The notes: generated by a model not told the origin, from the sequence alone. Positions 6,817 through 13,994 are shown, counted from the first letter of the stretch. The stretch: DNA of 18,452 nt from Helicobacteraceae bacterium (GCA_027061425.1 JALSUN010000218.1:1-18452), one strand, 5' to 3'. Made by a program: numbers and translations.

Positions 6817-7254
6817 CTATTGCTTAGACCAAGTCCAACGAGCTGAGTCAGAAACGTTTCCGTCTTTAACAAAAAACTTGTATGTACTTGAACCAAATGC
6901 TGGTGTACTAATTGATGTATTAGCATCTTTACTAGCTGGAAGAAGAACTGTAGCAGATTTTGCACCTACAGTAGTACCGGCAGCAAGGCATTCCAATGGA
7001 ATATCTTCAGTTACAATAAAGTCAGTAGTAGTATATAATGAACTGTTAATAGTACCATTATTACCATCTGTTAAAGATTGTGACCACATTGATGGTCCAA
7101 CTGTACGGTTAAGTGTACCTGCAAAAGCATTACATTTTTGTGCATTAGCTTGATCAGAAACACCAGCAAATTTAGGAAGCGCAACCGCTGCCAAAATACC
7201 TAAAATAACGATAACGAAGATCAATTCGATCATAGTAAAACCAGCTCTTTTCAT
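6817..7254 (-). CDS. Type IV/II pseudopilin (paralogue C)
   Basis: A prepilin-like protein of 145 residues with the classical leader MKRAG, cleavage G5/F6, +5 glutamate E10 and the hydrophobic helix FTMIELIFVIVILGILAAVALPKF. It shares AFAGTxxRTVGPxMWSxSxxDGN (about 43-65) with the pseudopilin at 2886-3344, but its cysteines lie elsewhere (C41 and C89), so the folds are stabilised differently if disulfides form. A strong AAGGAG six bases before the ATG, a monocistronic layout and its own strong terminator suggest high expression. It is the most pilin-like of the three here and could be a major subunit or an abundant pseudopilin. No assembly genes adjoin it. Confidence 0.88.
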   Translation of the reverse strand: MKRAGFTMIELIFVIVILGILAAVALPKFAGVSDQANAQKCNAFAGTLNRTVGPSMWSQSLTDGNNGTINSSLYTTTDFIVTEDIPLECLAAGTTVGAKSATVLLPASKDANTSISTPAFGSSTYKFFVKDGNVSDSARWTWSKQ

Positions 7255-7336
7255 AAGAGACTCCTTGAGTTTATTTTTCTTGGTTACTCTTGCAACCTGA
7301 GAACATTATGAATTAAATTAGCTTATGTTTTGCTTA

Positions 7337-7369
7337 ATAAAAAATGCACCAATTACTTTATTTAGTGCA
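7337..7369 (-). terminator. Weak intrinsic terminator of the O-acetylation cassette
   Basis: On the minus strand TGCAC (7369-7365) and GTGCA (7349-7345) form a five-base stem around a 15-base loop, followed directly by TTTTTTATT. The stop codon of the small lipoprotein gene lies in the loop. The stem is short, but the T-run is good. Confidence 0.5.
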
Positions 7370-7738
7370 ATCATAGTTATATTCTTCATGTTTTGGAATA
7401 AAATGGAACACGACGTCATCATACTCTTTATTAAACTCAAACTTTAGTTTTGATTGAGGGTTCCCAGAAATAAGTAACGTATACAACAATGGGTTTTTTT
7501 CATCTTGCTTGTAGTTATCTTTTCCATTCACGACCATAGTGCCATTGTTATACACAACAAATTTATATAAATAATTATTATACAGTGCTTGTTTTCTAGT
7601 AAATGACACCGTCTTATTTTCGTCTAAAGCAGTGACGCTTTTTAAAACACACTCCAGTTGGTGTGTTTCTTGAGGCTTTGATGAGCACCCTATATTGATT
7701 ATTATATAAAGTGCTAGTATTAATTTTAATATATACAT
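7358..7738 (-). CDS. Small predicted lipoprotein of unknown function
   Basis: Not recognised. From the preferred start (126 residues) it begins MYILKLILALYIIINIGCSS, a short lipoprotein-type signal with cysteine at the expected place, although -3 is Asn rather than Leu or Val, so lipidation is likely but not certain. The mature part is polar, with two more cysteines (in LECVL and in the C-terminal YNYDCTK) that may pair. An upstream ATG at 7753 adds MGKCP, but GGGGA lies eight bases before the 7738 ATG and nothing similar precedes 7753. It is the last gene of the MBOAT-SGNH cassette, 21 bases after the SGNH stop, so a periplasmic or outer-membrane accessory role in the same pathway is an inference from position. 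Confidence 0.7.
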   Translation of the reverse strand: MYILKLILALYIIINIGCSSKPQETHQLECVLKSVTALDENKTVSFTRKQALYNNYLYKFVVYNNGTMVVNGKDNYKQDEKNPLLYTLLISGNPQSKLKFEFNKEYDDVVFHFIPKHEEYNYDCTK

Positions 7739-7759
7739 TGGACATTTCCCCATTTCTTT

Positions 7760-8794
7760 TTATTTTAACATGTTATTTATATTTTCTAAAAGTTCTTGCT
7801 TTAAACATTTGGATAACGCATAAGAACGTAACTTCGCCCCATTTATATTTGGATGATACGCTGTATTGAAAAAAAACCTTCTTTCTAGATTAGAGATCGA
7901 AGGCTCACAATATAATGTGATATTATAGTCTAACAACATATTTTCAAATACTTTGATTTTTTCTCTACTTTTTCTCTTACTGAAGTCAAGTTCATCACCT
8001 TTTAATGTCACTGGATGAACTAATAATAACTGCCCATTATGCTTTTTTACTAACTCATATATATTTCTATAATTTTCTAAGAAATATTGCGACAGGTTAC
8101 CATCATTTGTCAGGTATGCTGTCCTCGTAGGTACATCAGAAATTTCATCTACATTAATGTCACCAAACTTGTTCATACTTTTATAACTATACCCTCTCCA
8201 CTGTGTTGTACCATTTTTCCACTCATCTTCTAATGAGCTTTGTAACTCTGCTATGGATTTTATGTTTTTATTGCCCTTCTCTTGTAATTTTTTCAATACT
8301 CCAGCAACAACTCTTTCAGGGTCTGCTGTTACGATAAAATCTAGCTTTCTCTTTAATGAGAGCTGTTTTATATACTCTGTTCCCCATGCCATCATGTTAT
8401 TAACAAAAAGTGTTGTCAACTGTTCTGTAGTGTAATAATATTGATATTCTAAAGACAATATAACGATATCACCCTCGCTCATATTCTTTTCTAACTCATA
8501 ATAGAGGTAGTCAATATCCAAGCCTGCATGCAACCCCAAGTTTAAGACTGGCCTTCGCAGTTCTCTCTCCAAGACTTCAGTACTGATACCAAAAAGGACG
8601 TTAGACCCTCCTAATATAATGACTTTAGGTACTGTTATGCTTTTTGATCTTGCTTCTTTAAATGTACATGCATTTTTTACCCAATAATCAGCTCCTACTG
8701 GTGCTTGTAACTGAAAGAAAAAAAGTCCAACATATGTAAACAAAAATAATATCAAAAAACTAAAAAACAGTATGACGAAAGTTTTAGCACGCAA
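7760..8794 (-). CDS. Membrane-anchored SGNH/GDSL-like protein paired with an MBOAT acyltransferase
   Basis: Probably the extracytoplasmic partner of the MBOAT protein encoded just upstream, like AlgX/AlgJ, PatB or DltD-type proteins. One N-terminal membrane segment (about 7-28) anchors a soluble domain. The block I serine motif is KVIILGGSNVLFGIS (S64), block II is LNLGLHAG (84-91), and the C-terminal histidine is H314 in NTAYHPNINGAKLRS. In related families I recall an Asp near this His (DTxYH); here the place is Asn310, which would weaken a classical triad. The start is TTG, with AAGGA eight bases upstream, 11 bases after the MBOAT stop. Many of these proteins are described only as hypothetical. 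The substrate is unknown. Confidence 0.68.
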   Translation of the reverse strand: MRAKTFVILFFSFLILFLFTYVGLFFFQLQAPVGADYWVKNACTFKEARSKSITVPKVIILGGSNVLFGISTEVLERELRRPVLNLGLHAGLDIDYLYYELEKNMSEGDIVILSLEYQYYYTTEQLTTLFVNNMMAWGTEYIKQLSLKRKLDFIVTADPERVVAGVLKKLQEKGNKNIKSIAELQSSLEDEWKNGTTQWRGYSYKSMNKFGDINVDEISDVPTRTAYLTNDGNLSQYFLENYRNIYELVKKHNGQLLLVHPVTLKGDELDFSKRKSREKIKVFENMLLDYNITLYCEPSISNLERRFFFNTAYHPNINGAKLRSYALSKCLKQELLENINNMLK

Positions 8795-8805
8795 TTCTAA
8801 TATCC

Positions 8806-10281
8806 TTAAAAATTAAAATAGATAAACTCACTCTGAACACCCTTTCCAAAAAAGAGATAAAGAAGGGAATAAAATACAAAAAAAGCACTTATAAGACTTT
8901 CAGCAATCCCCTGTTTAAAAGTCTGCATCATTTCTGATGTGTTTTTAAAGACAAGCGTCACAATAAAACCAAACATAATCCAAAGTAGGACAGTAGACAT
9001 ATCCCCTATATGAACCATACTGTCTCCATATGAGACACTATTTTCAAGCAGTGAGCTTAACCAACTGTTTTTATATTCGTAAGGTAGTACGATACCACTA
9101 AATCCAAACATGCCACTTAAGACTTTAAAAGCATCTTCCCAATTTTCTGCTCTAAAAAACACCCAAGTAAAATTAACAAAATTAAAAGTCAAAAACCAAG
9201 AAAATATCCCAAACAGTTTTATGTTCAACTGTTGTGACACTTTAAACACAACTAGTGCAACACCATGTAAAGTCCCCCACAACACAAAATTCCATCCTGC
9301 TCCATGCCAAAGACCTACAATAAAAAATGTAATACCTAAGTTTATATAGGTACGTAATCGAGTCCCCCTGTTACCCCCTAGAGGTATATAAATATACTCT
9401 TTTATAAAAAGTGAAAGTGTTATATGCCAACGTCTCCAGAATTCCTGTATGTTTCTAGCTTTATATGGCGAATTAAAGTTTTGTGGTAATCTTATGTTAA
9501 ACAGCAGACCTAATCCTATAGCCATGTCTATATAACCTGAAAAGTCAAAATAGAGTTGAAAGGTGTAAGAGAGTGATGTTGCCCATGCTTCAAATAAAGT
9601 TAAGACAGACGCATGGTCAAACCCTGTAGTCACCCACAGTGCAAAACTGTCTGCTATAATGACCTTTTTAAATAGTCCTATAGAAAATATGAAAATACCT
9701 AAAGCGATATTACGATAATCCTTAACCATGTTCCAATGCGAAGCGAACTGAGGCATCATCGAGCTATGATGCACTATTGGCCCTGCTATGAGTTGTGGAA
9801 AGAAACTGACAAAAAGAGCATAATTTAAAAAGCTATTCTCTTTTATTAAACCTCTGTACGAGTCTACCAAGTATGCAATCTGTTGAAAAGTAAAAAAAGA
9901 GATAGCCAGTGGTAAGGCCAAGTGTAATAATGGAATAGACCCATTGGTAACAATATTAATATTATCTATAAAAAAGTCTGCGTACTTGAAATAACCTAAC
10001 AAAATAATGTTCGCTGCAAGGCCAAAGACCAATATAGCTTTATCAGAAAAGTATAATCTATTTTTTTCTAATAAAAATGCTAGACTTAAAAAATAGTTGA
10101 AAACTATAGATCCAATAAGAATTGGTAAATAAGCCAAATTCCACCAAGAGTAAAAAAAGAGAGAGACCAATACTAAAAATATTTTTGCAAATACTGGTCT
10201 TTTTAGGTGCAATAAGAAGAAATATCCAAAAAAGCTAATAGGCAAAAATATGAATAGAAATTCAAAACTATAAAAAAGCAT
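8806..10281 (-). CDS. MBOAT family O-acyltransferase (AlgI/PatA-like)
   Basis: A polytopic inner-membrane protein of 491 residues that in this family passes acetyl groups across the membrane for O-acetylation of an exported polymer (alginate through AlgI, peptidoglycan through PatA). The family core is intact: FNSPYKARNIQEFWRRWHIT with H286, the loop KEYIYIPLGGNRG (294-306), GLWHGAGWNFVLWG with the catalytic-type H326, and FTWVFFRAENW (371-381). About ten or more hydrophobic segments are visible from residue 5 to the C-terminus. AAAGG precedes the ATG. It is the first gene of a three-gene run with the SGNH-like protein and the lipoprotein. No glycosyltransferase or polymerase gene is adjacent, so the acceptor could be peptidoglycan or a polysaccharide made elsewhere. 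Confidence 0.9.
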   Translation of the reverse strand: MLFYSFEFLFIFLPISFFGYFFLLHLKRPVFAKIFLVLVSLFFYSWWNLAYLPILIGSIVFNYFLSLAFLLEKNRLYFSDKAILVFGLAANIILLGYFKYADFFIDNINIVTNGSIPLLHLALPLAISFFTFQQIAYLVDSYRGLIKENSFLNYALFVSFFPQLIAGPIVHHSSMMPQFASHWNMVKDYRNIALGIFIFSIGLFKKVIIADSFALWVTTGFDHASVLTLFEAWATSLSYTFQLYFDFSGYIDMAIGLGLLFNIRLPQNFNSPYKARNIQEFWRRWHITLSLFIKEYIYIPLGGNRGTRLRTYINLGITFFIVGLWHGAGWNFVLWGTLHGVALVVFKVSQQLNIKLFGIFSWFLTFNFVNFTWVFFRAENWEDAFKVLSGMFGFSGIVLPYEYKNSWLSSLLENSVSYGDSMVHIGDMSTVLLWIMFGFIVTLVFKNTSEMMQTFKQGIAESLISAFFVFYSLLYLFFGKGVQSEFIYFNF

Positions 10282-10330
10282 TTATACCTTTCTGGCTTAT
10301 GTGATTAATATTTTGTTGAATTTAACCAAA

Positions 10331-10336
10331 AGTATA
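10331..10336 (-). promoter_or_regulatory. Possible -10 box for the MBOAT cassette
   Basis: The minus strand reads ATA-TATACT about 50 bases before the MBOAT ATG, within the 10282-10457 gap. No -35 is clear. The rest of the gap is AT-rich, with only a very short hairpin near 10380-10396 (ACTT-TTT-AAGT followed by eight T) that might end transcription of the small gene upstream. Confidence 0.3.
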
Positions 10337-10457
10337 TATTCGAGTATTCAGGGGAAAAGACAGTCTAACCTATCTATAAAAAAAACTTAAAAAGTCAAGC
10401 TATCCAGTTATTAATACTTATGGATTTCAGACAATAAAGATCAAGTACATCAAACAA

Positions 10458-10676
10458 CTATTTTTCCAACTTCTCTAACAATACCTTAGCCATAACTTCT
10501 TGCTTAAACAAATCGGAATTGCGCCGTACGTAAGCATACAAGATGGTTTTAGCATCGTTGTTGCCTTCAGTGTTGAAGTCTTCTTCCATCTGTTTTACGA
10601 GGTAATTGGCAAATGCATCATCTAACTCTATGTCATAACGACTGCCATTTACCGTTAAAGAGACTTTTTTAGGCAT
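10458..10676 (-). CDS. Small conserved-looking protein of unknown function
   Basis: Not recognised with certainty. It encodes 72 acidic residues: an N-terminal strand pair (VSLTVNGSRYDIEL, about 4-17) followed by two predicted helices (about 20-33 and 42-70) containing YAYVRRNSDLFKQE. The strand-then-helix start recalls the head of ZapA, and a ZapB-like coiled-coil gene lies two genes upstream, but this is only a shape resemblance. ATG 10676 is chosen because AAAGG lies eight bases upstream; the TTG one codon earlier is less likely. It follows the nucleotidyltransferase-like gene by about 45 bases. Confidence 0.7.
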   Translation of the reverse strand: MPKKVSLTVNGSRYDIELDDAFANYLVKQMEEDFNTEGNNDAKTILYAYVRRNSDLFKQEVMAKVLLEKLEK

Positions 10677-10720
10677 CAACTATACCTTTATAGAACAGCA
10701 TATTTACTGTATTTTGAACT

Positions 10721-11047
10721 TTACACATACATCATCTCATTATTAATATGCTTAGAAAATGACCAGTTATTTGAGATAAGTGAGATTCGATCTACCTTAT
10801 CTCGTAGTATTTTTGTCAAGGTTTCTTGAACCTCTTGTATACGTCGAATTTTATTAAATCCATTTTTGTGTTTAAGAGAGAACTTCTTTTTATCTATGTT
10901 GTAAGCGCCAGCGACATCACTGTATTGAGATTGGGTGCCTTTTGCATAGGAGCTAAAAAGCTCTACCCGTTCTCGTTCCTCACATGCATATTGTAGTTTA
11001 TATGACTTTAACAGCTTTAAAATCTCTTTTTGTGTTAATTGTTGCAC
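10721..11047 (-). CDS. MNT-fold nucleotidyltransferase-like protein with a degenerate active site
   Basis: A 108-residue protein with the outline of a minimal nucleotidyltransferase (MntA-type, usually GSYARG-x-SDxD). The region VELFSSYAKGTQSQYSDVAGAYNID (about 28-52) aligns with it, but the key Gly is Ser (SSYAKG rather than GSYAKG) and the second catalytic Asp is Ala (SDVAG rather than SDxD). The tail VDRISL ... INNEMMYV matches the family's usual end (VDLVT ... ILKEVIYV), so the gene is full length. The start is GTG, with a strong AAGGAG five bases upstream. No HEPN partner, as in MntA/HepT antitoxin-toxin pairs, is adjacent. It may be a non-catalytic nucleotide-binding or scaffold protein, or a gene in early decay. 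It lies 18 bases after the coiled-coil gene. Confidence 0.68.
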   Translation of the reverse strand: MQQLTQKEILKLLKSYKLQYACEERERVELFSSYAKGTQSQYSDVAGAYNIDKKKFSLKHKNGFNKIRRIQEVQETLTKILRDKVDRISLISNNWSFSKHINNEMMYV

Positions 11048-11065
11048 ATAAACTCCTTAAGGGTT

Positions 11066-11293
11066 TTACCCCAAAATACTTTCGATCTTGTTCACGATCT
11101 CTTCGATGTCTCTGTCTTTTTGCTGCAACTCTTCTTGCATTTGAGTGATAGAGGCATCTTTAGCCTCCAAGTCTAGTGTTAAAAGCTCTGAAGTCTCTTT
11201 TAGGTCTGCATTTTCCATACGGAGTGCATCATAATCACGGAGCATTTGGCTTACTTTTTGGCCTAATTTTTCTAAAGTGGTTTGTTCTTGCAT
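11066..11293 (-). CDS. Short coiled-coil protein (ZapB-like in form)
   Basis: Seventy-five residues that are almost entirely heptad-like helix (LEKLGQKVSQMLRDYDALRMENADL and the stretch after it), rich in Glu, Gln, Asp and Leu, with no cysteine and no membrane segment. ZapB, which cross-links Z-rings through ZapA, has this size and character, but low-complexity coiled coils are poor evidence of homology. Only a weak AAAGA precedes the ATG. It heads a run of three small genes; the 11294-11446 gap upstream holds two hairpins that likely close the argJ operon. A role in division is an inference from size, coiled coil and the possible ZapA-like neighbour. Confidence 0.72.
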   Translation of the reverse strand: MQEQTTLEKLGQKVSQMLRDYDALRMENADLKETSELLTLDLEAKDASITQMQEELQQKDRDIEEIVNKIESILG

Positions 11294-11401
11294 GATAATT
11301 CATCTTTCTTAATATGATACTGGCATTTTATCACAATGATATTAAATAGTTTTAGAAATTATGAAGATTTTAAAAGAGAAAAGAGTACATAGATTTAGAA
11401 C

Positions 11402-11417
11402 TCCTGCTTTTGCAGGA
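11402..11417. terminator. Stem-loop in the argJ 3' region
   Basis: TCCTGC-TTTT-GCAGGA is a perfect six-base stem with a four-base loop, 30 bases past the argJ stop. No T-run follows on the minus strand, so it may stabilise the 3' end rather than terminate. Confidence 0.4.
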
Positions 11418-11431
11418 ATTCCATAGAAGTA

Positions 11432-11455
11432 AGAACGGTCTAGCCTTTACGTTCT
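11432..11455 (-). terminator. Possible weak terminator overlapping the argJ stop
   Basis: AGAACG (11455-11450) and CGTTCT (11437-11432) on the minus strand form a six-base stem around the argJ stop codon, followed by the pyrimidine-rich TACTTCT. This is weak alone but plausible with the second stem-loop at 11402-11417. Confidence 0.35.
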
Positions 11456-12628
11456 GTAGTCAGCATTAATTTTTATGTACTCATTACCAAGGTCGCATCC
11501 ATAAGCTCTGAAGGTGCCGCCACCAATGCCTAAGTCTACATTGATGGTAAAAGCATCGCGTTTCATAATAGCTGAGGCTTCTGCTTCTACTGCTTCATCA
11601 AAAAGGTTTTCACCTTGCTTGAAGAGGACAACATCATCATAAGCTATGGTGAGTTTTTCTTCTTCACATTTAGCGCCACATGCACCTACAGACATCGCGA
11701 TACGTCCCCAATTAGGGTCTTCACCGTAGAGGGCTGTTTTTATGAGCAGTGAATTCGCGAGCGTCTTGGCTACTTTTTGCGCTTCAGTGTTACTGTAAGC
11801 ACCTGTGACATGGTAAGTCACCAGTTTTGTAGCACCTTCACCATCACGCACCAACTCTTTTGCTAAGAAGTCCATCACCATAAAAAGTGCCTCTTCAAAA
11901 GCATCATCATCATGACAAACAGCGCGACCATTGGCCATTAAAAAGACAGTGTCGTTGGTAGAAGTGTCTCCATCTACACTTGCTGCATTAAATGTTTTGG
12001 CATTAACACGCTCTAAGATCTCTTGCATGGTGATATAGTTGATCTGTGCGTCTGTTGTGATGAAACATAACATCGTCGCCATGGCAGGGTTTATCATTCC
12101 TGCCCCTTTTGCCATCGCACCGATACTAAAAGTCTTACCATCTTCCAAGGTAACATCTACAGCGATCTCTTTGGAGAAACGGTCTGTTGTCATGATGGCT
12201 TGTGCAGCTGTGTGAGGGTTTTTCGCACTTAGGTCAAACTTCTCTACACCAGCGATAAGCTTCTCTTTAGGAAGACGTACACCGATGACACCTGTTGAAC
12301 TCATAAGTGGGTTAATAAGTCCCGATTTTTTTTGTTTAGCATGCTCTAAGATCTCTTCCAAATCAGCCATACCCGGTTTTCCTGTCATCGCATTGGCATT
12401 TTTGGAGTTTATCATGACAAAGTTGGTCTGTTTGACTCCTTTAGCATGATGGATAGGCGCTGCTGCCATTTTGTTTGTGGTTAAGACTGATGCCAACACA
12501 CAAGGCGTTTCGCTGTAAACAAAGGCCATGTCTAAGGCACCATCTGCTTTTAGACCTGCTGAAATACCGTCAGCATAAAAGCCTAAGGGGGTGCAGACAC
12601 CTTCTGTGTTACTTGTGATTTTATACAT
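11447..12628 (-). CDS. argJ: Bifunctional glutamate N-acetyltransferase / ornithine acetyltransferase ArgJ
   Basis: Arginine biosynthesis enzyme that moves the acetyl group from N-acetylornithine to glutamate, the cyclic acetyl pathway. Bifunctional forms also make N-acetylglutamate from acetyl-CoA. The 393 residues are full length. The self-cleavage and nucleophile motif is KGAGMINPAMATML, so the precursor is expected to split between A184 and T185, T185 becoming the N-terminal nucleophile. SVDGDTSTNDT (about 217-227) and the C-terminal EDPNWGRI and GCDLGNEYIKINADYRT are family hallmarks. The ATG overlaps the channel gene by eight bases, with AGGAG about eight bases before it. Mono- or bifunctionality cannot be read from sequence. 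Confidence 0.96.
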   Translation of the reverse strand: MYKITSNTEGVCTPLGFYADGISAGLKADGALDMAFVYSETPCVLASVLTTNKMAAAPIHHAKGVKQTNFVMINSKNANAMTGKPGMADLEEILEHAKQKKSGLINPLMSSTGVIGVRLPKEKLIAGVEKFDLSAKNPHTAAQAIMTTDRFSKEIAVDVTLEDGKTFSIGAMAKGAGMINPAMATMLCFITTDAQINYITMQEILERVNAKTFNAASVDGDTSTNDTVFLMANGRAVCHDDDAFEEALFMVMDFLAKELVRDGEGATKLVTYHVTGAYSNTEAQKVAKTLANSLLIKTALYGEDPNWGRIAMSVGACGAKCEEEKLTIAYDDVVLFKQGENLFDEAVEAEASAIMKRDAFTINVDLGIGGGTFRAYGCDLGNEYIKINADYRT

Positions 12629-13751
12629 ATTTGAGCTCCTCAGGTTTTTGGCGTTTGTTTACCAGACCTTTTGTGATATTTATCCCTTTTTGTGTTCCAA
12701 TAACCAGTAGTTTTGACTCACTGCTTACGAGTTTGTTTCCATCAGGCATCGGGGTAAACTTGCCATCTTTTTTCGTCATACCCACCACCGCGACATTTGC
12801 TATCTGTCTAAGATGGGTCTCTTTTAATTTATGAAGCACGATCCAGCTGTACTTTGGCACAAATACCTCTTCCATGTCCAGTGGCGTATCTGTCTGATAC
12901 AAAAACTCCTCTAAAAGGTTTTCCATCTCTGGACGCGCTGCCATAGCGGTGATGCGTTGTGCGGTCAGTTTCGTAGCGGAAACCACTGTGTCAGCACCCA
13001 GCTTTTTGAGTTTGCTGACATCACTCTCTGTCTCTGCCGCTGAGATGATGTTGTAAGGTGTAGGGATAAGATGCTCTTTTTCAAACAGACGCACGGAAGC
13101 GATGATGGCGATGTTGTCCGCCATAGAGCTTGAGAGTGTGATCATCCCATCAGCTGAGCTTAAATGTGACTTCAACATCGCCTCTTCAGTGTGTGGCTCT
13201 TCTTGGATAAAGTACGGATAGTGGTACTTTTCTGCGATCTCATCAAGATCAGCTCTGGGGTCCACAACTACAAAAGGGATGTGATTTGAGCGTAACTGTT
13301 GGGTCACCTCGATGGTGTAATCGTTGTGATAACAGATAACAAAATGTTTTTTGAGCCGCGCGACTTTGTACAACATACTGCGCTCCTTTAATGTTCTTAA
13401 GAGGTGGCCACGGTTAAGTTCGGTCACCATAATACCCACTGCCATAGAGAAGACAGCGAAACCCGCAATGATCAGGGTAATGGTAAAGATACGTCCCGCA
13501 TCAGAGATGGGCGCTATCTCTCCAAAACCTACTGTTGTAAACGTAATACCCGTCTGATAGATAGCATCCATCAAGCTAAAATCATCTATAAGGATATAGC
13601 CCATTGTACCTATAAGCATAGTCATAATTGTAAAAACTATAGGAAGACGAAATGCGTGTAAATTGGTGTAAAAATCGGGAAGTATAGAGGGGTCTGGTTT
13701 GGGAGTTTCCTCCCAGTTGAGAAAGTTTCGAAGCCTGGTATTCAGGTTCAA
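12621..13751 (-). CDS. Two-TM potassium channel with cytoplasmic RCK (TrkA-N/TrkA-C) domain
   Basis: An MthK/HpKchA-like K+ channel subunit of 376 residues. TM1 is about 36-55, then a pore helix and the selectivity filter TTVGFGE (72-78), with TM2 about 88-109. The RCK Rossmann half is about 136-265 and the TrkA-C half about 288-355. The usual GxGxxG dinucleotide motif is absent (VICYHNDYTIEV, 138-149), as in MthK, so it is probably not an NAD sensor. By my alignment from memory only one of the MthK calcium-ligand acids (E240) is retained. The start is TTG with AAGG eight bases upstream, 16 bases after rpmB. H. pylori also has a channel gene next to rpmB. The ligand is unknown. Confidence 0.93.
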   Translation of the reverse strand: MNLNTRLRNFLNWEETPKPDPSILPDFYTNLHAFRLPIVFTIMTMLIGTMGYILIDDFSLMDAIYQTGITFTTVGFGEIAPISDAGRIFTITLIIAGFAVFSMAVGIMVTELNRGHLLRTLKERSMLYKVARLKKHFVICYHNDYTIEVTQQLRSNHIPFVVVDPRADLDEIAEKYHYPYFIQEEPHTEEAMLKSHLSSADGMITLSSSMADNIAIIASVRLFEKEHLIPTPYNIISAAETESDVSKLKKLGADTVVSATKLTAQRITAMAARPEMENLLEEFLYQTDTPLDMEEVFVPKYSWIVLHKLKETHLRQIANVAVVGMTKKDGKFTPMPDGNKLVSSESKLLVIGTQKGINITKGLVNKRQKPEELKYV

Positions 13752-13767
13752 AATATAACCTTAGAGG

Positions 13768-13956
13768 TTACGAGTTTTTCTTAAGTGTGCGAAGCTCTTT
13801 AGCAGAAATTCTGATCTTCTTAGTTGTACCATCTTCTAGTGTGATACGTACAGTTCTAAGGTTTGGCAAAAAACGACGTTTAGTTCTGTTTTTTGCGTGA
13901 GATACATTATTTCCAGCCATTGGGCCTTTACCACTGATTGCACATTTTCTTGCCAT
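13768..13956 (-). CDS. rpmB: 50S ribosomal protein L28
   Basis: Large-subunit ribosomal protein of 62 residues. MARKCAISGKGPMAGNNVSHA, KRRFLPNL and the basic tail (IRISAKELRTLKKNS) are diagnostic. Only one cysteine (C5) remains, so this is the zinc-free form. AAGGA lies before the ATG, and a TATAAT promoter lies in the shared divergent region with rpe. It leads the rpmB - K+ channel - argJ run. Confidence 0.97.
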   Translation of the reverse strand: MARKCAISGKGPMAGNNVSHAKNRTKRRFLPNLRTVRITLEDGTTKKIRISAKELRTLKKNS

Positions 13957-13988
13957 TGGGTATCCTTGCGTAATTTTTTAAGTTGCGC

Positions 13989-13994
13989 ATTATA
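13989..13994 (-). promoter_or_regulatory. -10 box of the rpmB operon
   Basis: The minus strand reads GGGC-TATAAT-GCGC, a perfect -10 about 33 bases before the rpmB ATG. AT-rich sequence (GCTTTAATTTTG) occupies the -35 region without a clear hexamer. Confidence 0.65.

Noticed and set aside
6878..7153. Plus-strand frame of about 90 codons opposite pseudopilin C
   Set aside because: It lies wholly within the pseudopilin gene, which has its own strong ribosome site and terminator. No similarity was recognised.
7255..7330. Possible sigma-54 promoter before pseudopilin C
   Set aside because: GGTTGCAAG and nearby TTGGTGC fragments hint at it, but the TGGCAC-N5-TTGC spacing is not met. A CATAAT -10-like box is at least as likely, and neither is convincing.
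10721..11293. Toxin-antitoxin (MntA/HepT-like) module
   Set aside because: The nucleotidyltransferase-like protein lacks catalytic residues, and the neighbours are a coiled coil and an unrelated small protein without the HEPN RxxxxH motif.
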